The position numbers and the translations under genes were made by a program. From Rhodopseudomonas palustris (GTDB lineage Bacteria; Pseudomonadota; Alphaproteobacteria; Rhizobiales; Xanthobacteraceae): a stretch of 63,641 bases of DNA. Under the pieces are notes generated by a model. The model ran no database searches, was not told where the DNA came from, and saw only the letters and a program-made list of their open reading frames with translations. Positions within the stretch are counted from its first letter, which is position 1. Every line of letters starts with the position of its first letter. Below, in pieces: positions 24,873 through 34,664 of this stretch. The stretch spans positions 1-63,641 of the forward strand of contig NZ_QYYD01000029.1 in the NCBI RefSeq assembly GCF_003591005.1, given 5' to 3'.

Positions 24873-26789
24873 ATGAACGCCAATCTGCGGAATTTCGCCC
24901 TCTGGGTCATTATCGTCCTGCTGCTGTTGGCGCTGTTTACGCTTTTCCAGAACCCCGGCCAGCGCGCCGCGTCGCAGGACATCTCGTTCTCGCAGCTGCT
25001 CAGCGAGGTCGATCAGAACCACGTTCGTGATGTGGTGATCCAGGGCCAGGAAATTCACGGCACCTTCACCAACGGCTCGACCTTCCAGACCTACGCGCCG
25101 AACGATCCGTCGCTCGTGACCCGGCTGTATAACGGCAAGGTCTCGATCACCGCCAAGCCGCCGGGCGACAACGTGCCGTGGTTCGTGTCGCTGCTCGTCT
25201 CCTGGCTGCCGTTCATCGCGCTCATCGGCGTCTGGATCTTCCTGTCGCGGCAGATGCAGGGCGGCGCCGGCAAGGCGATGGGCTTTGGCAAATCGCGGGC
25301 AAAAATGCTCACGGAAGCGCATGGGCGGGTGACGTTCGAAGACGTCGCCGGCGTCGACGAGGCCAAGCAGGACCTGCAGGAGATCGTCGAATTCCTGCGC
25401 GATCCGGGCAAATTCCAGCGCCTCGGCGGACGGATCCCACGCGGCGTGCTGCTGGTCGGCCCGCCCGGCACCGGTAAGACCCTGATCGCGCGTGCGGTTG
25501 CGGGCGAAGCCAACGTGCCGTTCTTCACCATCTCGGGCTCGGACTTCGTCGAAATGTTCGTCGGCGTCGGTGCGTCCCGTGTGCGTGACATGTTCGAGCA
25601 GGCCAAGAAGAACGCGCCGTGCATCATCTTCATCGACGAAATCGACGCGGTCGGCCGTCATCGCGGCGCCGGTCTCGGCGGTGGCAATGACGAGCGCGAG
25701 CAGACCCTCAACCAGCTGCTGGTCGAGATGGACGGCTTCGAGGCCAATGAGGGCGTGATCCTGATCGCCGCCACCAACCGCCCCGACGTGCTCGATCCGG
25801 CGCTGCTGCGTCCTGGCCGTTTCGACCGTCAGGTCGTGGTGCCGAACCCGGACGTCGTCGGCCGCGAGCAGATCCTCAAGGTGCATGTCCGCAAGGTGCC
25901 GCTGGCGCCGGATATCAACCTGAAGACCATCGCGCGCGGCACCCCGGGCTTCTCCGGCGCCGACCTGATGAACCTCGTCAACGAAGCGGCCCTGATGGCG
26001 GCCCGGCGCAACAAGCGCATGGTCACGCAGACCGAGTTCGAAGACGCCAAGGACAAGGTGATGATGGGCGCCGAGCGCAAGTCGCTGGTGATGACGGAGG
26101 AGGAGAAGCTCCTCACCGCCTATCACGAAGGCGGCCATGCGATCGTCGGCCTCAACGTGCCGGCCACCGACCCGATCCACAAGGCGACCATCATCCCGCG
26201 CGGCCGTGCGCTCGGCATGGTGATGCAACTGCCGGAGCGCGACAAGCTGTCGATGTCGCTCGAGCAGATGACCTCGCGCCTCGCCATCATGATGGGCGGC
26301 CGGGTCGCCGAAGAGATGATCTTCGGTCGCCAGAAGGTGACCTCGGGCGCGTCGTCCGACATCGAGCAGGCCACACGCCTGGCCCGCATGATGGTCACCC
26401 GCTGGGGTCTGTCGGAAGAGCTCGGCACCGTGTCGTATGGCGAGAACCAGGACGAAGTGTTCCTCGGCATGTCGGTGTCGCGCACCCAGAACGCCTCGGA
26501 GGCCACGGTCCAGAAGATCGACGCCGAGATCAAGCGGCTGGTCGAGGAGGGCTACAAGGAGGCCGAGCGGATTCTCACCGAGAAGCGCGCCGACCTCGAA
26601 GCCCTCGCCCGTGGCCTGCTTGAGTTCGAGACGCTGACCGGTGACGAGATCACCGATCTGATCAACGGCAAGAAGCCGAACCGCGAGTCGGTGCTGGAGC
26701 CCTCGGGTCCGCGCACCTCGGCGGTGCCGCCTGCCGGCAAGCCGCGACCGCGCCCCGATCCGGGCCTGGAGCCGCAGCCGCAGGCGTAA
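24873..26789 (+). CDS. ftsH: ATP-dependent zinc metalloprotease FtsH
   Basis: 638 aa membrane AAA+ protease that degrades unstable membrane and cytosolic proteins. Two N-terminal membrane helices flank a small periplasmic domain. Walker A GPPGTGKT begins near residue 196, Walker B is [11 protein letters not shown], and the second region of homology follows ([20 protein letters not shown]). The zinc site HEGGH is at 418-422. A disordered Pro-rich C-terminus ends the protein. AAGGAAG precedes the ATG. Confidence 0.98.
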   Translation: MNANLRNFALWVIIVLLLLALFTLFQNPGQRAASQDISFSQLLSEVDQNHVRDVVIQGQEIHGTFTNGSTFQTYAPNDPSLVTRLYNGKVSITAKPPGDNVPWFVSLLVSWLPFIALIGVWIFLSRQMQGGAGKAMGFGKSRAKMLTEAHGRVTFEDVAGVDEAKQDLQEIVEFLRDPGKFQRLGGRIPRGVLLVGPPGTGKTLIARAVAGEANVPFFTISGSDFVEMFVGVGASRVRDMFEQAKKNAPCIIFIDEIDAVGRHRGAGLGGGNDEREQTLNQLLVEMDGFEANEGVILIAATNRPDVLDPALLRPGRFDRQVVVPNPDVVGREQILKVHVRKVPLAPDINLKTIARGTPGFSGADLMNLVNEAALMAARRNKRMVTQTEFEDAKDKVMMGAERKSLVMTEEEKLLTAYHEGGHAIVGLNVPATDPIHKATIIPRGRALGMVMQLPERDKLSMSLEQMTSRLAIMMGGRVAEEMIFGRQKVTSGASSDIEQATRLARMMVTRWGLSEELGTVSYGENQDEVFLGMSVSRTQNASEATVQKIDAEIKRLVEEGYKEAERILTEKRADLEALARGLLEFETLTGDEITDLINGKKPNRESVLEPSGPRTSAVPPAGKPRPRPDPGLEPQPQA

Positions 26790-26811
26790 TCGCCCGGCAG
26801 CAACAAGTCTG

Positions 26812-26842
26812 AAAAACGCGGCGGAAACGCCGCGTTTTTTGT
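26812..26842 (+). terminator. Rho-independent terminator of ftsH
   Basis: Stem AAAAACGCGGCG / CGCCGCGTTTTT with a GAAA loop and a following T run. Confidence 0.92.
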
Positions 26843-26976
26843 TGCCTTGCGGTGTGCGCGACAAAGCGGGCCTCGACGGAGGGACGTTTCCCGCTCGCCT
26901 CGCGCGAACGCTCGTGACATGCTCGCCTCCTCAACCGGCGACGGCGGCCAACGCCGCGCCATCATGGGAGGACGAA

Positions 26977-28182
26977 ATGCGTTCGAAATGGACGATCGCC
27001 GTGCTGTGCGCGGCGGGGGTGTCGGCTTGGTGGCCGTCTGGCCACGCCGCCGAAATGCGCGGCGTCACCAAGACCGAAATCAAGATCGGCCAGACCATGC
27101 CGTACAGCGGCCCGGTTTCGGCATTCGGCGCGCTCGGCAAGGGCGAGGTCGCTTACTTCAAGATGATCAACGAGCGCGGCGGCATTGGCGGCCGCCAGAT
27201 CAATTTGATCTCGCTCGACGACAGCTACGCGCCGCCGAAATCGGTCGAGCAGACGCGGCGGCTTGTGGAGAGCGACGAGGTCGCGCTGATCTTCTCGTCG
27301 ATCGGCACCGCGCACAACACGGCGATCGCCAAATACCTGCAGAGCAAAAACGTGCCGCAACTGTTCGTCGGCTCGGGCGCCTCGAAATTCGCCGATATCG
27401 CGCAATATCCGCAGGCCACGCTCGGGGTGCAGGCACCGTTCCGCTACGAGGCGCGGCTGTATGCACGCTACGCGCTGGCGAAGAACCCCAATGCCAAATT
27501 TGCGGTCCTGTCGCAGAACGACGATTTCGGCCGCGACTACGTGGCCGGCCTCAAGGACGTTCTCGGCGAGCGCTACGACGAGCGCGTCACCGGCGCGACC
27601 TATGAGATCCAGGACCCGACCATCGACTCGCAGATCGTCAAGCTGAAGGCCTCGGGAGCCGACGTGCTGGTGCTGGCCGCGACGCCGAAATTCGCCGCCC
27701 AGGCGATCCGCAAGGCGCACGAGATCAGCTGGAAGCCGATGACCTTCGTCTCCAACGTGTCGGTCTGGATCAATTCGGTGATGAAGCCGGCCGGGCTCGA
27801 AGCCGGCGTCGGCGTGCTCTCCACCGCCTATGTCAAGGATCCCGACGATCCGGCCTGGAAGGACGATCCGGGCGTCAAGGCATGGCGCGAGTTCATGGCC
27901 AAGTACGCACCCGACGGCGATGTTCACGACGCCAACTACGTCAACGCCTACAACAGCGCGATGGCGCTGGAGGCGGTGCTGAAGGCGTGCGGCGACGATC
28001 TGTCGACCGAGAACATCCTGAAGCAGGCGTTCGCGATCAAGAACCTCGAACTGCCGATGCTGCTGCCGGGGATCCGCATCAACACCAGCCCGACCGACCA
28101 CATCCCGGTCGATCAGATGCAGTTCATGCGCTTCACCGGCTCCCAATGGGAGCGGTTCGGCGACCTGCAGAGCGGCGAGTAG
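26977..28182 (+). CDS. ABC transporter substrate-binding protein (LivJ/LivK-type)
   Basis: 401 aa. Sec signal ending at HAA|EMRG, then a type I periplasmic binding fold with the family opening TKTEIKIGQTMPYSGPVSAFGALGKGEVAYFKMINERGGIGGRQINLISLDDSYAPPKSVEQTRRLVE. Similar to branched-chain amino-acid and aromatic-compound binding proteins common in Rhodopseudomonas. No permease or ATPase gene is adjacent, so it is an orphan receptor. The ATG at 26977 has GGGAGGA upstream. Confidence 0.92.
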   Translation: MRSKWTIAVLCAAGVSAWWPSGHAAEMRGVTKTEIKIGQTMPYSGPVSAFGALGKGEVAYFKMINERGGIGGRQINLISLDDSYAPPKSVEQTRRLVESDEVALIFSSIGTAHNTAIAKYLQSKNVPQLFVGSGASKFADIAQYPQATLGVQAPFRYEARLYARYALAKNPNAKFAVLSQNDDFGRDYVAGLKDVLGERYDERVTGATYEIQDPTIDSQIVKLKASGADVLVLAATPKFAAQAIRKAHEISWKPMTFVSNVSVWINSVMKPAGLEAGVGVLSTAYVKDPDDPAWKDDPGVKAWREFMAKYAPDGDVHDANYVNAYNSAMALEAVLKACGDDLSTENILKQAFAIKNLELPMLLPGIRINTSPTDHIPVDQMQFMRFTGSQWERFGDLQSGE

Positions 28183-28289
28183 CGACGGCGGGACTTCGCC
28201 GGCGGCGTGCCGCATAGCGCGCATGAGCGCGGGGCGCTTGACGCCGCGGCTCACAACCCGCAGGCAGGGGCCACCACGCGGACCCTGCC

Positions 28290-29027
28290 ATGACAACTCA
28301 CGTTCCCAAAGCCCCGGCCTATTGGTCGCGCGACGCGATCTGGCCGGGGATCGTCGCGATCGGGCCGATGCTGCCCGGGACGCTGGCGTTCGGCATGGCG
28401 TTCGGGGCGCTGTGCGCGCAGAAGAACTTCACGCTGGCCGAAGTCGAAGTGATGATGGCGACCGTCTATGGCGGGCTGTCGCAATTCGTCGCCGTGCAGT
28501 CGTGGCCCGGGACGCTGACGCCGTCGACGATCGCGACGCTGGCGCTGCTCACCACCACGGTCAACATCCGCTTCTTCCTGATGACCGCGTCGATGCGGCC
28601 GTGGTTCGGCACACTGCCGCCGTGGCAGTCCTATCCGGCGATGCTGCTGGTGACCGATGGCGGCTGGCTGGCCGCGATGCGCTATCGCGAGCACGGCGGC
28701 GCCAATGCGGCATTCTACGTCGCCGGCGGGCTGGTGTTGTACTTCGTCTGGCTGGTCTCCTCGATCCCCGGTTTCCTGCTCGCCGAGCAATTGTCCGATC
28801 CGAAAAAGTTCGGCGTCGACCTGGCGATGCCGGCGTTCTTCGCCGCGATGCTGGTGCCGGCCTGGAAGGGAGCGCGGCGCGCGATCCCCTGGGCGGTGTC
28901 GGGCGCGGTGGCGCTGACGGTGCATTGGCTGACGCCTGGCTACTGGTTCATCATCGCCGGCGCGCTGTCGGGCGCGCTCAGCGCCGGGCTGATGGACGAG
29001 CCGCCGCCGCGGGAGTTGCGGGCGTGA
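28290..29027 (+). CDS. azlC: AzlC family branched-chain amino-acid exporter, large subunit
   Basis: 245 aa polytopic membrane protein, with the AzlC pattern (GPMLPGTLAFGMAFGALCAQKNFTLAEVEVMMATVYGGLSQFVAVQSW and LALLTTTVNIRFFLMTASMRPW). With AzlD it exports branched-chain amino acids or analogues. The stop overlaps the azlD GTG start (GTGA). Confidence 0.93.
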   Translation: MTTHVPKAPAYWSRDAIWPGIVAIGPMLPGTLAFGMAFGALCAQKNFTLAEVEVMMATVYGGLSQFVAVQSWPGTLTPSTIATLALLTTTVNIRFFLMTASMRPWFGTLPPWQSYPAMLLVTDGGWLAAMRYREHGGANAAFYVAGGLVLYFVWLVSSIPGFLLAEQLSDPKKFGVDLAMPAFFAAMLVPAWKGARRAIPWAVSGAVALTVHWLTPGYWFIIAGALSGALSAGLMDEPPPRELRA

Positions 29028-29341
29028 GCGAGATGCTGCGCAGCGACGTGATGATCGCCTTCGCGGTGATGACGGCGGTGACCGTCGCCTCGCGTCTCGG
29101 CGGGTTCTGGCTGATGGGCTACGTCAACGTCACCCCGCGGGTGCGGCGGATGCTCGATGCGTTGCCCGGCTCGATCATCGTCGCCGCGGCGCTGCCGGTC
29201 GCCGTGAATGGCGGGCCGATCGTGATGATCGCGCTCGCCGCCGCCATCGCCATCAGCATTCTCCGGCGCAATGACTTCCTGGCGGTCGCAACCGGTATGT
29301 TAGTAGCGGCTCTGGCGCGGGCTGCGGGTTTCGGCGGTTAG
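29024..29341 (+). CDS. azlD: AzlD family exporter small subunit
   Basis: 105 aa, three to four hydrophobic segments, with typical RLGGFWLMGYVNVTPRVRRMLDALPGSIIVAAALP. GTG start in the azlC stop overlap; ATG 29033 is an alternative. Forms the exporter with AzlC. Confidence 0.92.
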   Translation: MSEMLRSDVMIAFAVMTAVTVASRLGGFWLMGYVNVTPRVRRMLDALPGSIIVAAALPVAVNGGPIVMIALAAAIAISILRRNDFLAVATGMLVAALARAAGFGG

Positions 29342-29531
29342 GTTGGCTGGAGTGCTATTCATACGTTGCTGTAAAAGCTTGCCTTCGGGTCTGAATAGGT
29401 GTTCAGTTTTTTCGACTGATTTGGTAACGGGGGCGCCGTCTCGCGCGCTGGCCCGAGCTCCAAGATCTTGATGAGCGAAGACTTTCCGACCTCTCCAGGG
29501 CCGGAACGCTCGATTCCGGGACGAGAGCGCC

Positions 29532-30206
29532 ATGGTGTATCGGCGGACCCATCAGGTCGTGAAGCGGCTGGCTGCGCGGCGCAGTGCGATCATTGCGGCT
29601 GCGCGCGAGACCGCCGAGGAGGGCGGCATGGCGGCGGTGCAGATCGCCCCGGTCGCCGGCCGGGCCAAGGTCGCTGCTGGAACGGTGTACCGCTACTTCC
29701 CGTCCAAGGCCGACCTGATCTCCGAACTCATTGCCGAGGTCTCGCGTGACGAACTCGCTGCCATCCGTCGGGCAGCCGACGCCGCGCCTGGCCCATCCTC
29801 GGCGCTGGCCGCGGCGGTGACGACGGTCGCGGTGCATGTGCTGTCGCATCGCAAACTGGCCTGGGGCATCCTGGCCGAGCCGGTCGACGTCGATGTCACC
29901 GCCTCGCGGCTCGCCAGTCGCCGCGAAATCGCCGGCGAGATCGAATTGCGGATCGCCGCCGCGGTGCGGGCCGGGCATCTGCCGGCGCAGGACACGGCCT
30001 TGGCGGCAACGGCGCTGCTCGGTGCCGTGCACGAGTCGCTGGTCGGGCCGCTCGCACCGGACAACCTCGACGATCCGGCCAAACTCCGCGACGCGGTGCA
30101 GACCGTGACGCTGCTGGCGCTGCGCGCCGTCGGCGTGATGGACGCCCGTGCCCGCGGACTGGTGGTGCAGGCAGTGGTGCCGTCGCGGACGCTGGTCGGC
30201 GCCTAG
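29532..30206 (+). CDS. TetR/AcrR family transcriptional regulator
   Basis: 224 aa. Helix-turn-helix region AARRSAIIAAARETAEEGGMAAVQIAPVAGRAKVAAGTVYRYFPSKADLISELI; the C-terminal ligand domain is alanine-rich. It lies between azlCD and glcD on the same strand and could control either; no clear operator was found. Confidence 0.9.
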   Translation: MVYRRTHQVVKRLAARRSAIIAAARETAEEGGMAAVQIAPVAGRAKVAAGTVYRYFPSKADLISELIAEVSRDELAAIRRAADAAPGPSSALAAAVTTVAVHVLSHRKLAWGILAEPVDVDVTASRLASRREIAGEIELRIAAAVRAGHLPAQDTALAATALLGAVHESLVGPLAPDNLDDPAKLRDAVQTVTLLALRAVGVMDARARGLVVQAVVPSRTLVGA

Positions 30207-30346
30207 TCGGTTCCGAAAGCCGAATCCGTTTGCCGAATGGAAGGGCTCTAAGTAGGGATGTGAGTGTCCGCCGATCCTCGTGAGCGGCGACGCGGGCACG
30301 GGCTATGTCCGCGCCGCTCCACACCGGCAGGCCGCAGGAGTTTCCG

Positions 30347-31840
30347 ATGACCATTTTGATGCCGGAGCCCGATCAGGCCGTGCTGGCCCGCCGCGACGAA
30401 ATCGTCGCAGCGCTGCGCAAGATCGTGCCGGGCGAGGGCACCATTTCCAGCGCCGCCGAGATGCGCCCCTACGAGTCCGACGGCCTGATGGCCTATCGGC
30501 AGCCGCCGATGGTCGTGGTGCTTCCGAGCACCACCCAGCAGGTCTCCGAGGTTCTGCGCTATTGCCATCAGCACGGCATCAAGGTGGTGCCGCGCGGCTC
30601 CGGCACCTCGCTGTCCGGCGGCGCGCTGCCGCTCGCCGACGCCGTGCTGCTCGGGCTCGGCAAGTTCAAGCGTATCCGCGAAATCGACTTCGACAACCGC
30701 GCCGTGGTGGTCGAGCCCGGCGTCACCAATCTGGCGATCAGCCAGGCGGTCGATCACGCCGGCTTCTACTACGCGCCCGACCCGTCGTCGCAGATCGCCT
30801 GCTCGATCGGCGGCAACATCGCGGAAAATTCCGGCGGCGTGCACTGCCTGAAATACGGCATGACCACCAACAACGTGCTCGGCTGCGAGATCGTGCTGAT
30901 GAACGGCGAGATCCTGCGGATCGGCGGCAAATGTGCCGAGAACGCCGGCTACGATCTGATGGGCGTGATCACCGGCTCCGAAGGTCTGCTCGGCGTCGTC
31001 ACCGAAGTCACCGTGCGCATCCTGCGTAAGCCGGAGACCGCGCGCGCCGTGATGGTCGGCTTCAGCGATGTCGAAGCCGCCGGGCAATGCGTCGCCGATA
31101 TCATCTCGGCCGGTATCATTCCGGGCGGCATGGAGATGATGGACCGGCCGGCGATCCACGCCGCCGAGGCCTTCGTCCACGCCGGCTATCCGCTCGACGT
31201 CGAGGCGCTGCTGATCATCGAGCTCGACGGCCCGCAAGTGGAAGTCGACGAACTGATCACGCGGGTCGAGACGATCGCGCTCGGCTGCGGCTCGACCACC
31301 TGCCAGATCTCGACATCCGAACAGGAGCGGCTGCTGTTCTGGAGCGGCCGCAAGGCGGCGTTCCCGGCGGTCGGACGGATCTCGCCGGACTATCTGTGCA
31401 TGGACGGCACCATCCCCCGCGCGCAGCTGCCGCTGGTGCTGCGAAGGATGACGCAGATGTCGGAGAAATACGGCCTGCGCGTCGCCAACGTGTTTCACGC
31501 CGGCGACGGCAATTTGCATCCGCTTATTCTGTACGATGCCAATCAGCCCGGTGAGCAGGACCGCGCCGAAGCCTTCGGCGCCGACATCCTCCGGCTCTGC
31601 GTCGAAGTCGGCGGCGTGCTGACCGGCGAGCACGGCGTCGGCATCGAGAAGCGCGACCTGATGCCGGAGATGTTCTCCGACATCGACCTCAATCAGCAGC
31701 AGCGCCTGAAATGCGCGTTCGACGCCGATGGGCTGCTCAATCCCGGCAAGGTGTTTCCGACCCTGCACCGCTGCGCCGAACTCGGCCGCATGCACGTGCA
31801 TGGGGGGAAGTTGCCGTTCCCGGAGATCCCGCGGTTTTGA
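30347..31840 (+). CDS. glcD: Glycolate oxidase subunit GlcD
   Basis: 497 aa FAD-binding subunit of the membrane-associated glycolate dehydrogenase. PCMH FAD domain with VPRGSGTSLSGGALP and IACSIGGNIAENSGGVHCLKYGMTTNNVLG, and the C-terminal cap ending HAGDGNLHPLI and GVLTGEHGVGIEKRDLM. The ATG at 30347 follows CAGGAG. glcE begins 204 bp later, with a palindromic repeat between. Confidence 0.95.
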   Translation: MTILMPEPDQAVLARRDEIVAALRKIVPGEGTISSAAEMRPYESDGLMAYRQPPMVVVLPSTTQQVSEVLRYCHQHGIKVVPRGSGTSLSGGALPLADAVLLGLGKFKRIREIDFDNRAVVVEPGVTNLAISQAVDHAGFYYAPDPSSQIACSIGGNIAENSGGVHCLKYGMTTNNVLGCEIVLMNGEILRIGGKCAENAGYDLMGVITGSEGLLGVVTEVTVRILRKPETARAVMVGFSDVEAAGQCVADIISAGIIPGGMEMMDRPAIHAAEAFVHAGYPLDVEALLIIELDGPQVEVDELITRVETIALGCGSTTCQISTSEQERLLFWSGRKAAFPAVGRISPDYLCMDGTIPRAQLPLVLRRMTQMSEKYGLRVANVFHAGDGNLHPLILYDANQPGEQDRAEAFGADILRLCVEVGGVLTGEHGVGIEKRDLMPEMFSDIDLNQQQRLKCAFDADGLLNPGKVFPTLHRCAELGRMHVHGGKLPFPEIPRF

Positions 31841-31881
31841 AGTTGATAGTTTGCTTGATATGCGGCCAACCACATCCACTT

Positions 31882-31998
31882 CGTCATTGCGAGGAGCACC
31901 CGGATCAGCGCTCCGCGCTGTCCGGGCACAGGCTCCGCGACGAAGCAATCCAGCGCCACGCACGCGGCGTGGATTGCTTCGCTTCGCTCGCAATGACG
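31882..31998. repeat. Long palindromic repeat, family C, inside the glc operon
   Basis: Arms begin CGTCATTGCGAGGAGC and end GCTCGCAATGACG, with inner CGAAGCAATCCAG / TGGATTGCTTCG. It lies between glcD and glcE. Confidence 0.85.
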
Positions 31999-32044
31999 AT
32001 GGAAATCGTGCCTGTCGCATCGACCTGAAGGACGAAAGCCGCCC

Positions 32045-33286
32045 GTGGATACGCTGAAAGCACGCGACGCGCAGGACGTCGAAGACGTGGTGCGCGCCGC
32101 CATCGCCAACGAGCAGCCGCTCGAGATCGTCGGCCACGGCACCAAACGGCGCGTCGGCCAGCCGATGGCCACCAATGCGATGCTGGATCTGTCGGCGCTC
32201 AACGCCGTCGTCGCCTACGAGCCGAACGAACTGATCATCACCGTGCAGGCCGGCGCCCCGGTCGCCGACGTGCTGTCGCTGATCGATTCAAAGTCGCAGC
32301 AATTCGCCTTCGAGCCGATGAACACCGCGCTGCTGCTCGGCACCGTCGAAACCGAAGGCACGGTCGGCGGCATGATCGCCGCCGGCCTCGCCGGGCCGCG
32401 CCGTATCAAGTCCGGCGGCGCGCGCGACCATCTGCTCGGCGCCAACGCCGTGTCGGGCTTCGGCGAGAGCTTCAAGGCCGGCGGCAAGGTGGTGAAGAAC
32501 GTCACCGGCTATGATCTATGCAAGCTGCTGGCCGGCTCCTGGGGCACGCTGGCGGTCACGACCGAGGTGACACTGAAGGTGACGCCGCGGCCGGAATGCG
32601 AGCGCACGCTGCTGCTGCGCGGGCTCGACGATGTCACCGCCAACAAGGCGATGACCGCTGCGCTCGGCTCGCCCTATGACGTCAGCGGCGCGGCGCATCT
32701 GCCGGGCTCGGCGCTGCGCACCACAGGCGGCGCACTCGGTGACATCGCCCAGCCGGATCAGGCGCTGACGTTGCTGCGTCTTGAAGGCATCACCTCGTCG
32801 GCCAGCCACCGCGCCGAGTCGCTGCGGCAGATGCTGGCGAGCTACGGCGCGACCGAACTGATGACCGACGACACGTCGGCCGCATTGTGGTCCGCAGTGC
32901 GCGACGTCGAGCCGTTCGCGGCGTCAGGCCCGCGCGCGCTGTGGCCGGTGTGGCGGATCGTCTGTCCGCCGGCGTCCGGTGGTGCGTTCGGCGAGGCGTT
33001 GCATCGCGAGAGCGGCGGCGAGGTGATCTACGATTGGGGCGGTGGCCTGATCTGGGCCGCGCTGCCGCCGGCCACGGATGCGCACGCCAAGGCGCTGCGC
33101 CAGCGCGTCGACAAGATCGGTGGCCACGCCACGCTGATCCGCGGCGCCGAAGATGTGCGCGCGGGTATCGACGTTTTTCCGCCGCAGCCCGCCGGGCTGG
33201 CGGCGCTCGGGCAGCGCGTGAAGCACAGCTTCGATCCCAGGAACGTTCTCAATCGCGGCCGGTTGTCGCGTGGACCTGCAGCATGA
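32045..33286 (+). CDS. glcE: Glycolate oxidase subunit GlcE
   Basis: 413 aa. Second FAD-binding subunit, shorter than GlcD but of the same PCMH fold (GHGTKRRVGQPMATNAMLDLSALNAVVAYEPNELIITVQAGAPVADV, KVVKNVTGYDLCKLLAGSWGTLAVTTEVTLKV). GTG start. The ATGA overlap with glcF shows coupling. Confidence 0.94.
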   Translation: MDTLKARDAQDVEDVVRAAIANEQPLEIVGHGTKRRVGQPMATNAMLDLSALNAVVAYEPNELIITVQAGAPVADVLSLIDSKSQQFAFEPMNTALLLGTVETEGTVGGMIAAGLAGPRRIKSGGARDHLLGANAVSGFGESFKAGGKVVKNVTGYDLCKLLAGSWGTLAVTTEVTLKVTPRPECERTLLLRGLDDVTANKAMTAALGSPYDVSGAAHLPGSALRTTGGALGDIAQPDQALTLLRLEGITSSASHRAESLRQMLASYGATELMTDDTSAALWSAVRDVEPFAASGPRALWPVWRIVCPPASGGAFGEALHRESGGEVIYDWGGGLIWAALPPATDAHAKALRQRVDKIGGHATLIRGAEDVRAGIDVFPPQPAGLAALGQRVKHSFDPRNVLNRGRLSRGPAA

Positions 33287-34596
33287 AAACCGACTTCTCC
33301 CTCGCTCAACTCGCCGATCCGGACATCGCCGAGGCCGACAAGATCCTGCGTGCCTGCGTGCATTGCGGGTTCTGCACCGCGACCTGTCCGACCTATGTGC
33401 TGCTCGGCGACGAGCTGGATAGCCCGCGCGGCCGCATATACCTGATCAAGGAAATGCTGGAGAGCGACAAGCCGCCGACCGCCGACGTCGTGAAGCACAT
33501 CGATCGCTGCCTGTCGTGCCTGTCCTGTATGACCACGTGTCCATCGGGCGTGAACTACATGCATCTGGTCGATCAGGCGCGGGTGCGGATTGAGCGCGAC
33601 TATCAGCGGCCGTTCTGGGACCGGGTGGTGCGCGAGGCGCTGTCGTGGATGATGCCGCATCCGGGCGCGTTCCGGGTCGGCATGTGGGCGGCGCGGCTGG
33701 TGCAGCCGTTCGCGGCGCTGCTGCCGAGCTCGCATGATATGACGCGCCCGACCTTGCTGAGCCGCATCAAGGCGATGCTGGCGTTGGCGCCGAAGCATCT
33801 GCCGGAGCCGGGCCCGGCCTCCGGCACCAGCTTCCCGGCAATCGGCCCAAAGCGTGGCCGGGTCGCACTGCTGCACGGCTGCGCCCAACAGGTACTGGCG
33901 CCGCGCATCAACCGCGCAGCGATCAACCTTTTGACCCGGCACGGCATCGAAGTGGTGCTGGCCGCCGACGAGGCGTGCTGCGGAGCGTTGATCCACCATC
34001 TCGGCCGCGACACCCGCACGCTGGACTACGCGCGCACCAACATCAAGGCATGGCTGCGCGAGATCGAGCGCGGCGGACTCGATGCGATCCTGGTGACCAC
34101 CTCGGGCTGCGGCACGGTGATCAAGGACTACGGCTACATGCTGCGCGAGGATCCGGAGTTCGCGGCGCCCGCCGCGCGCGTGTCTGCACTCGCCAAAGAT
34201 ATCAGCGAGTACATCAGTGGTCTCGAGCTGCAATCACAACAGCCGCATGACAATCTGGTGGTCGCTTATCACTCCGCGTGCTCGCTGCAACATGGGCAGA
34301 AAATCACACGGCTGCCCAAAGAATTGCTTTCCAAGACAGGATTCGTGGTGAAAGATATCCCAGAGAGTCATTTGTGTTGTGGTTCGGCGGGCACGTACAA
34401 CATTCTCCAGCCTGACATCGCGACCAGATTGCGCGACCGCAAGGTTGCCAACATCGCTTCCGTCAAGCCGGATGTGATTGCTGCGGGCAACATCGGCTGC
34501 ATGGTGCAGATCGCCAGCGGAACGGACGTCCCTGTGGTGCACACAATTGAACTGCTCGACTGGGCGACAGGCGGTCCCCGGCCAGCGACAAGCTGA
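33283..34596 (+). CDS. glcF: Glycolate oxidase iron-sulfur subunit GlcF
   Basis: 437 aa. Two 4Fe-4S ferredoxin motifs: C25, C28, C31, C35 and C77, C80, C83, C87. Two CCG domains follow (DEACCGALIHHLGRD and SHLCCGSAGTYNILQP) that bind further cofactors. It passes electrons from GlcDE to the quinone pool. The last ~350 bp look less GC-rich than the rest of the gene, possibly from local recombination. Confidence 0.95.
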   Translation: MKTDFSLAQLADPDIAEADKILRACVHCGFCTATCPTYVLLGDELDSPRGRIYLIKEMLESDKPPTADVVKHIDRCLSCLSCMTTCPSGVNYMHLVDQARVRIERDYQRPFWDRVVREALSWMMPHPGAFRVGMWAARLVQPFAALLPSSHDMTRPTLLSRIKAMLALAPKHLPEPGPASGTSFPAIGPKRGRVALLHGCAQQVLAPRINRAAINLLTRHGIEVVLAADEACCGALIHHLGRDTRTLDYARTNIKAWLREIERGGLDAILVTTSGCGTVIKDYGYMLREDPEFAAPAARVSALAKDISEYISGLELQSQQPHDNLVVAYHSACSLQHGQKITRLPKELLSKTGFVVKDIPESHLCCGSAGTYNILQPDIATRLRDRKVANIASVKPDVIAAGNIGCMVQIASGTDVPVVHTIELLDWATGGPRPATS

Positions 34597-34664
34597 CCGC
34601 TGCAGGCCCTGCTGGCGGATGGCGTGATTGCCGAACGGGTGATCCGCCCAACAGGAGGACGACG

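Noticed and set aside
29391..29406. CTGAA-N6-TTCAG near the tetR at 29532
   Set aside because: Only 5-bp arms and 130 bp from the gene; too weak to call an operator.
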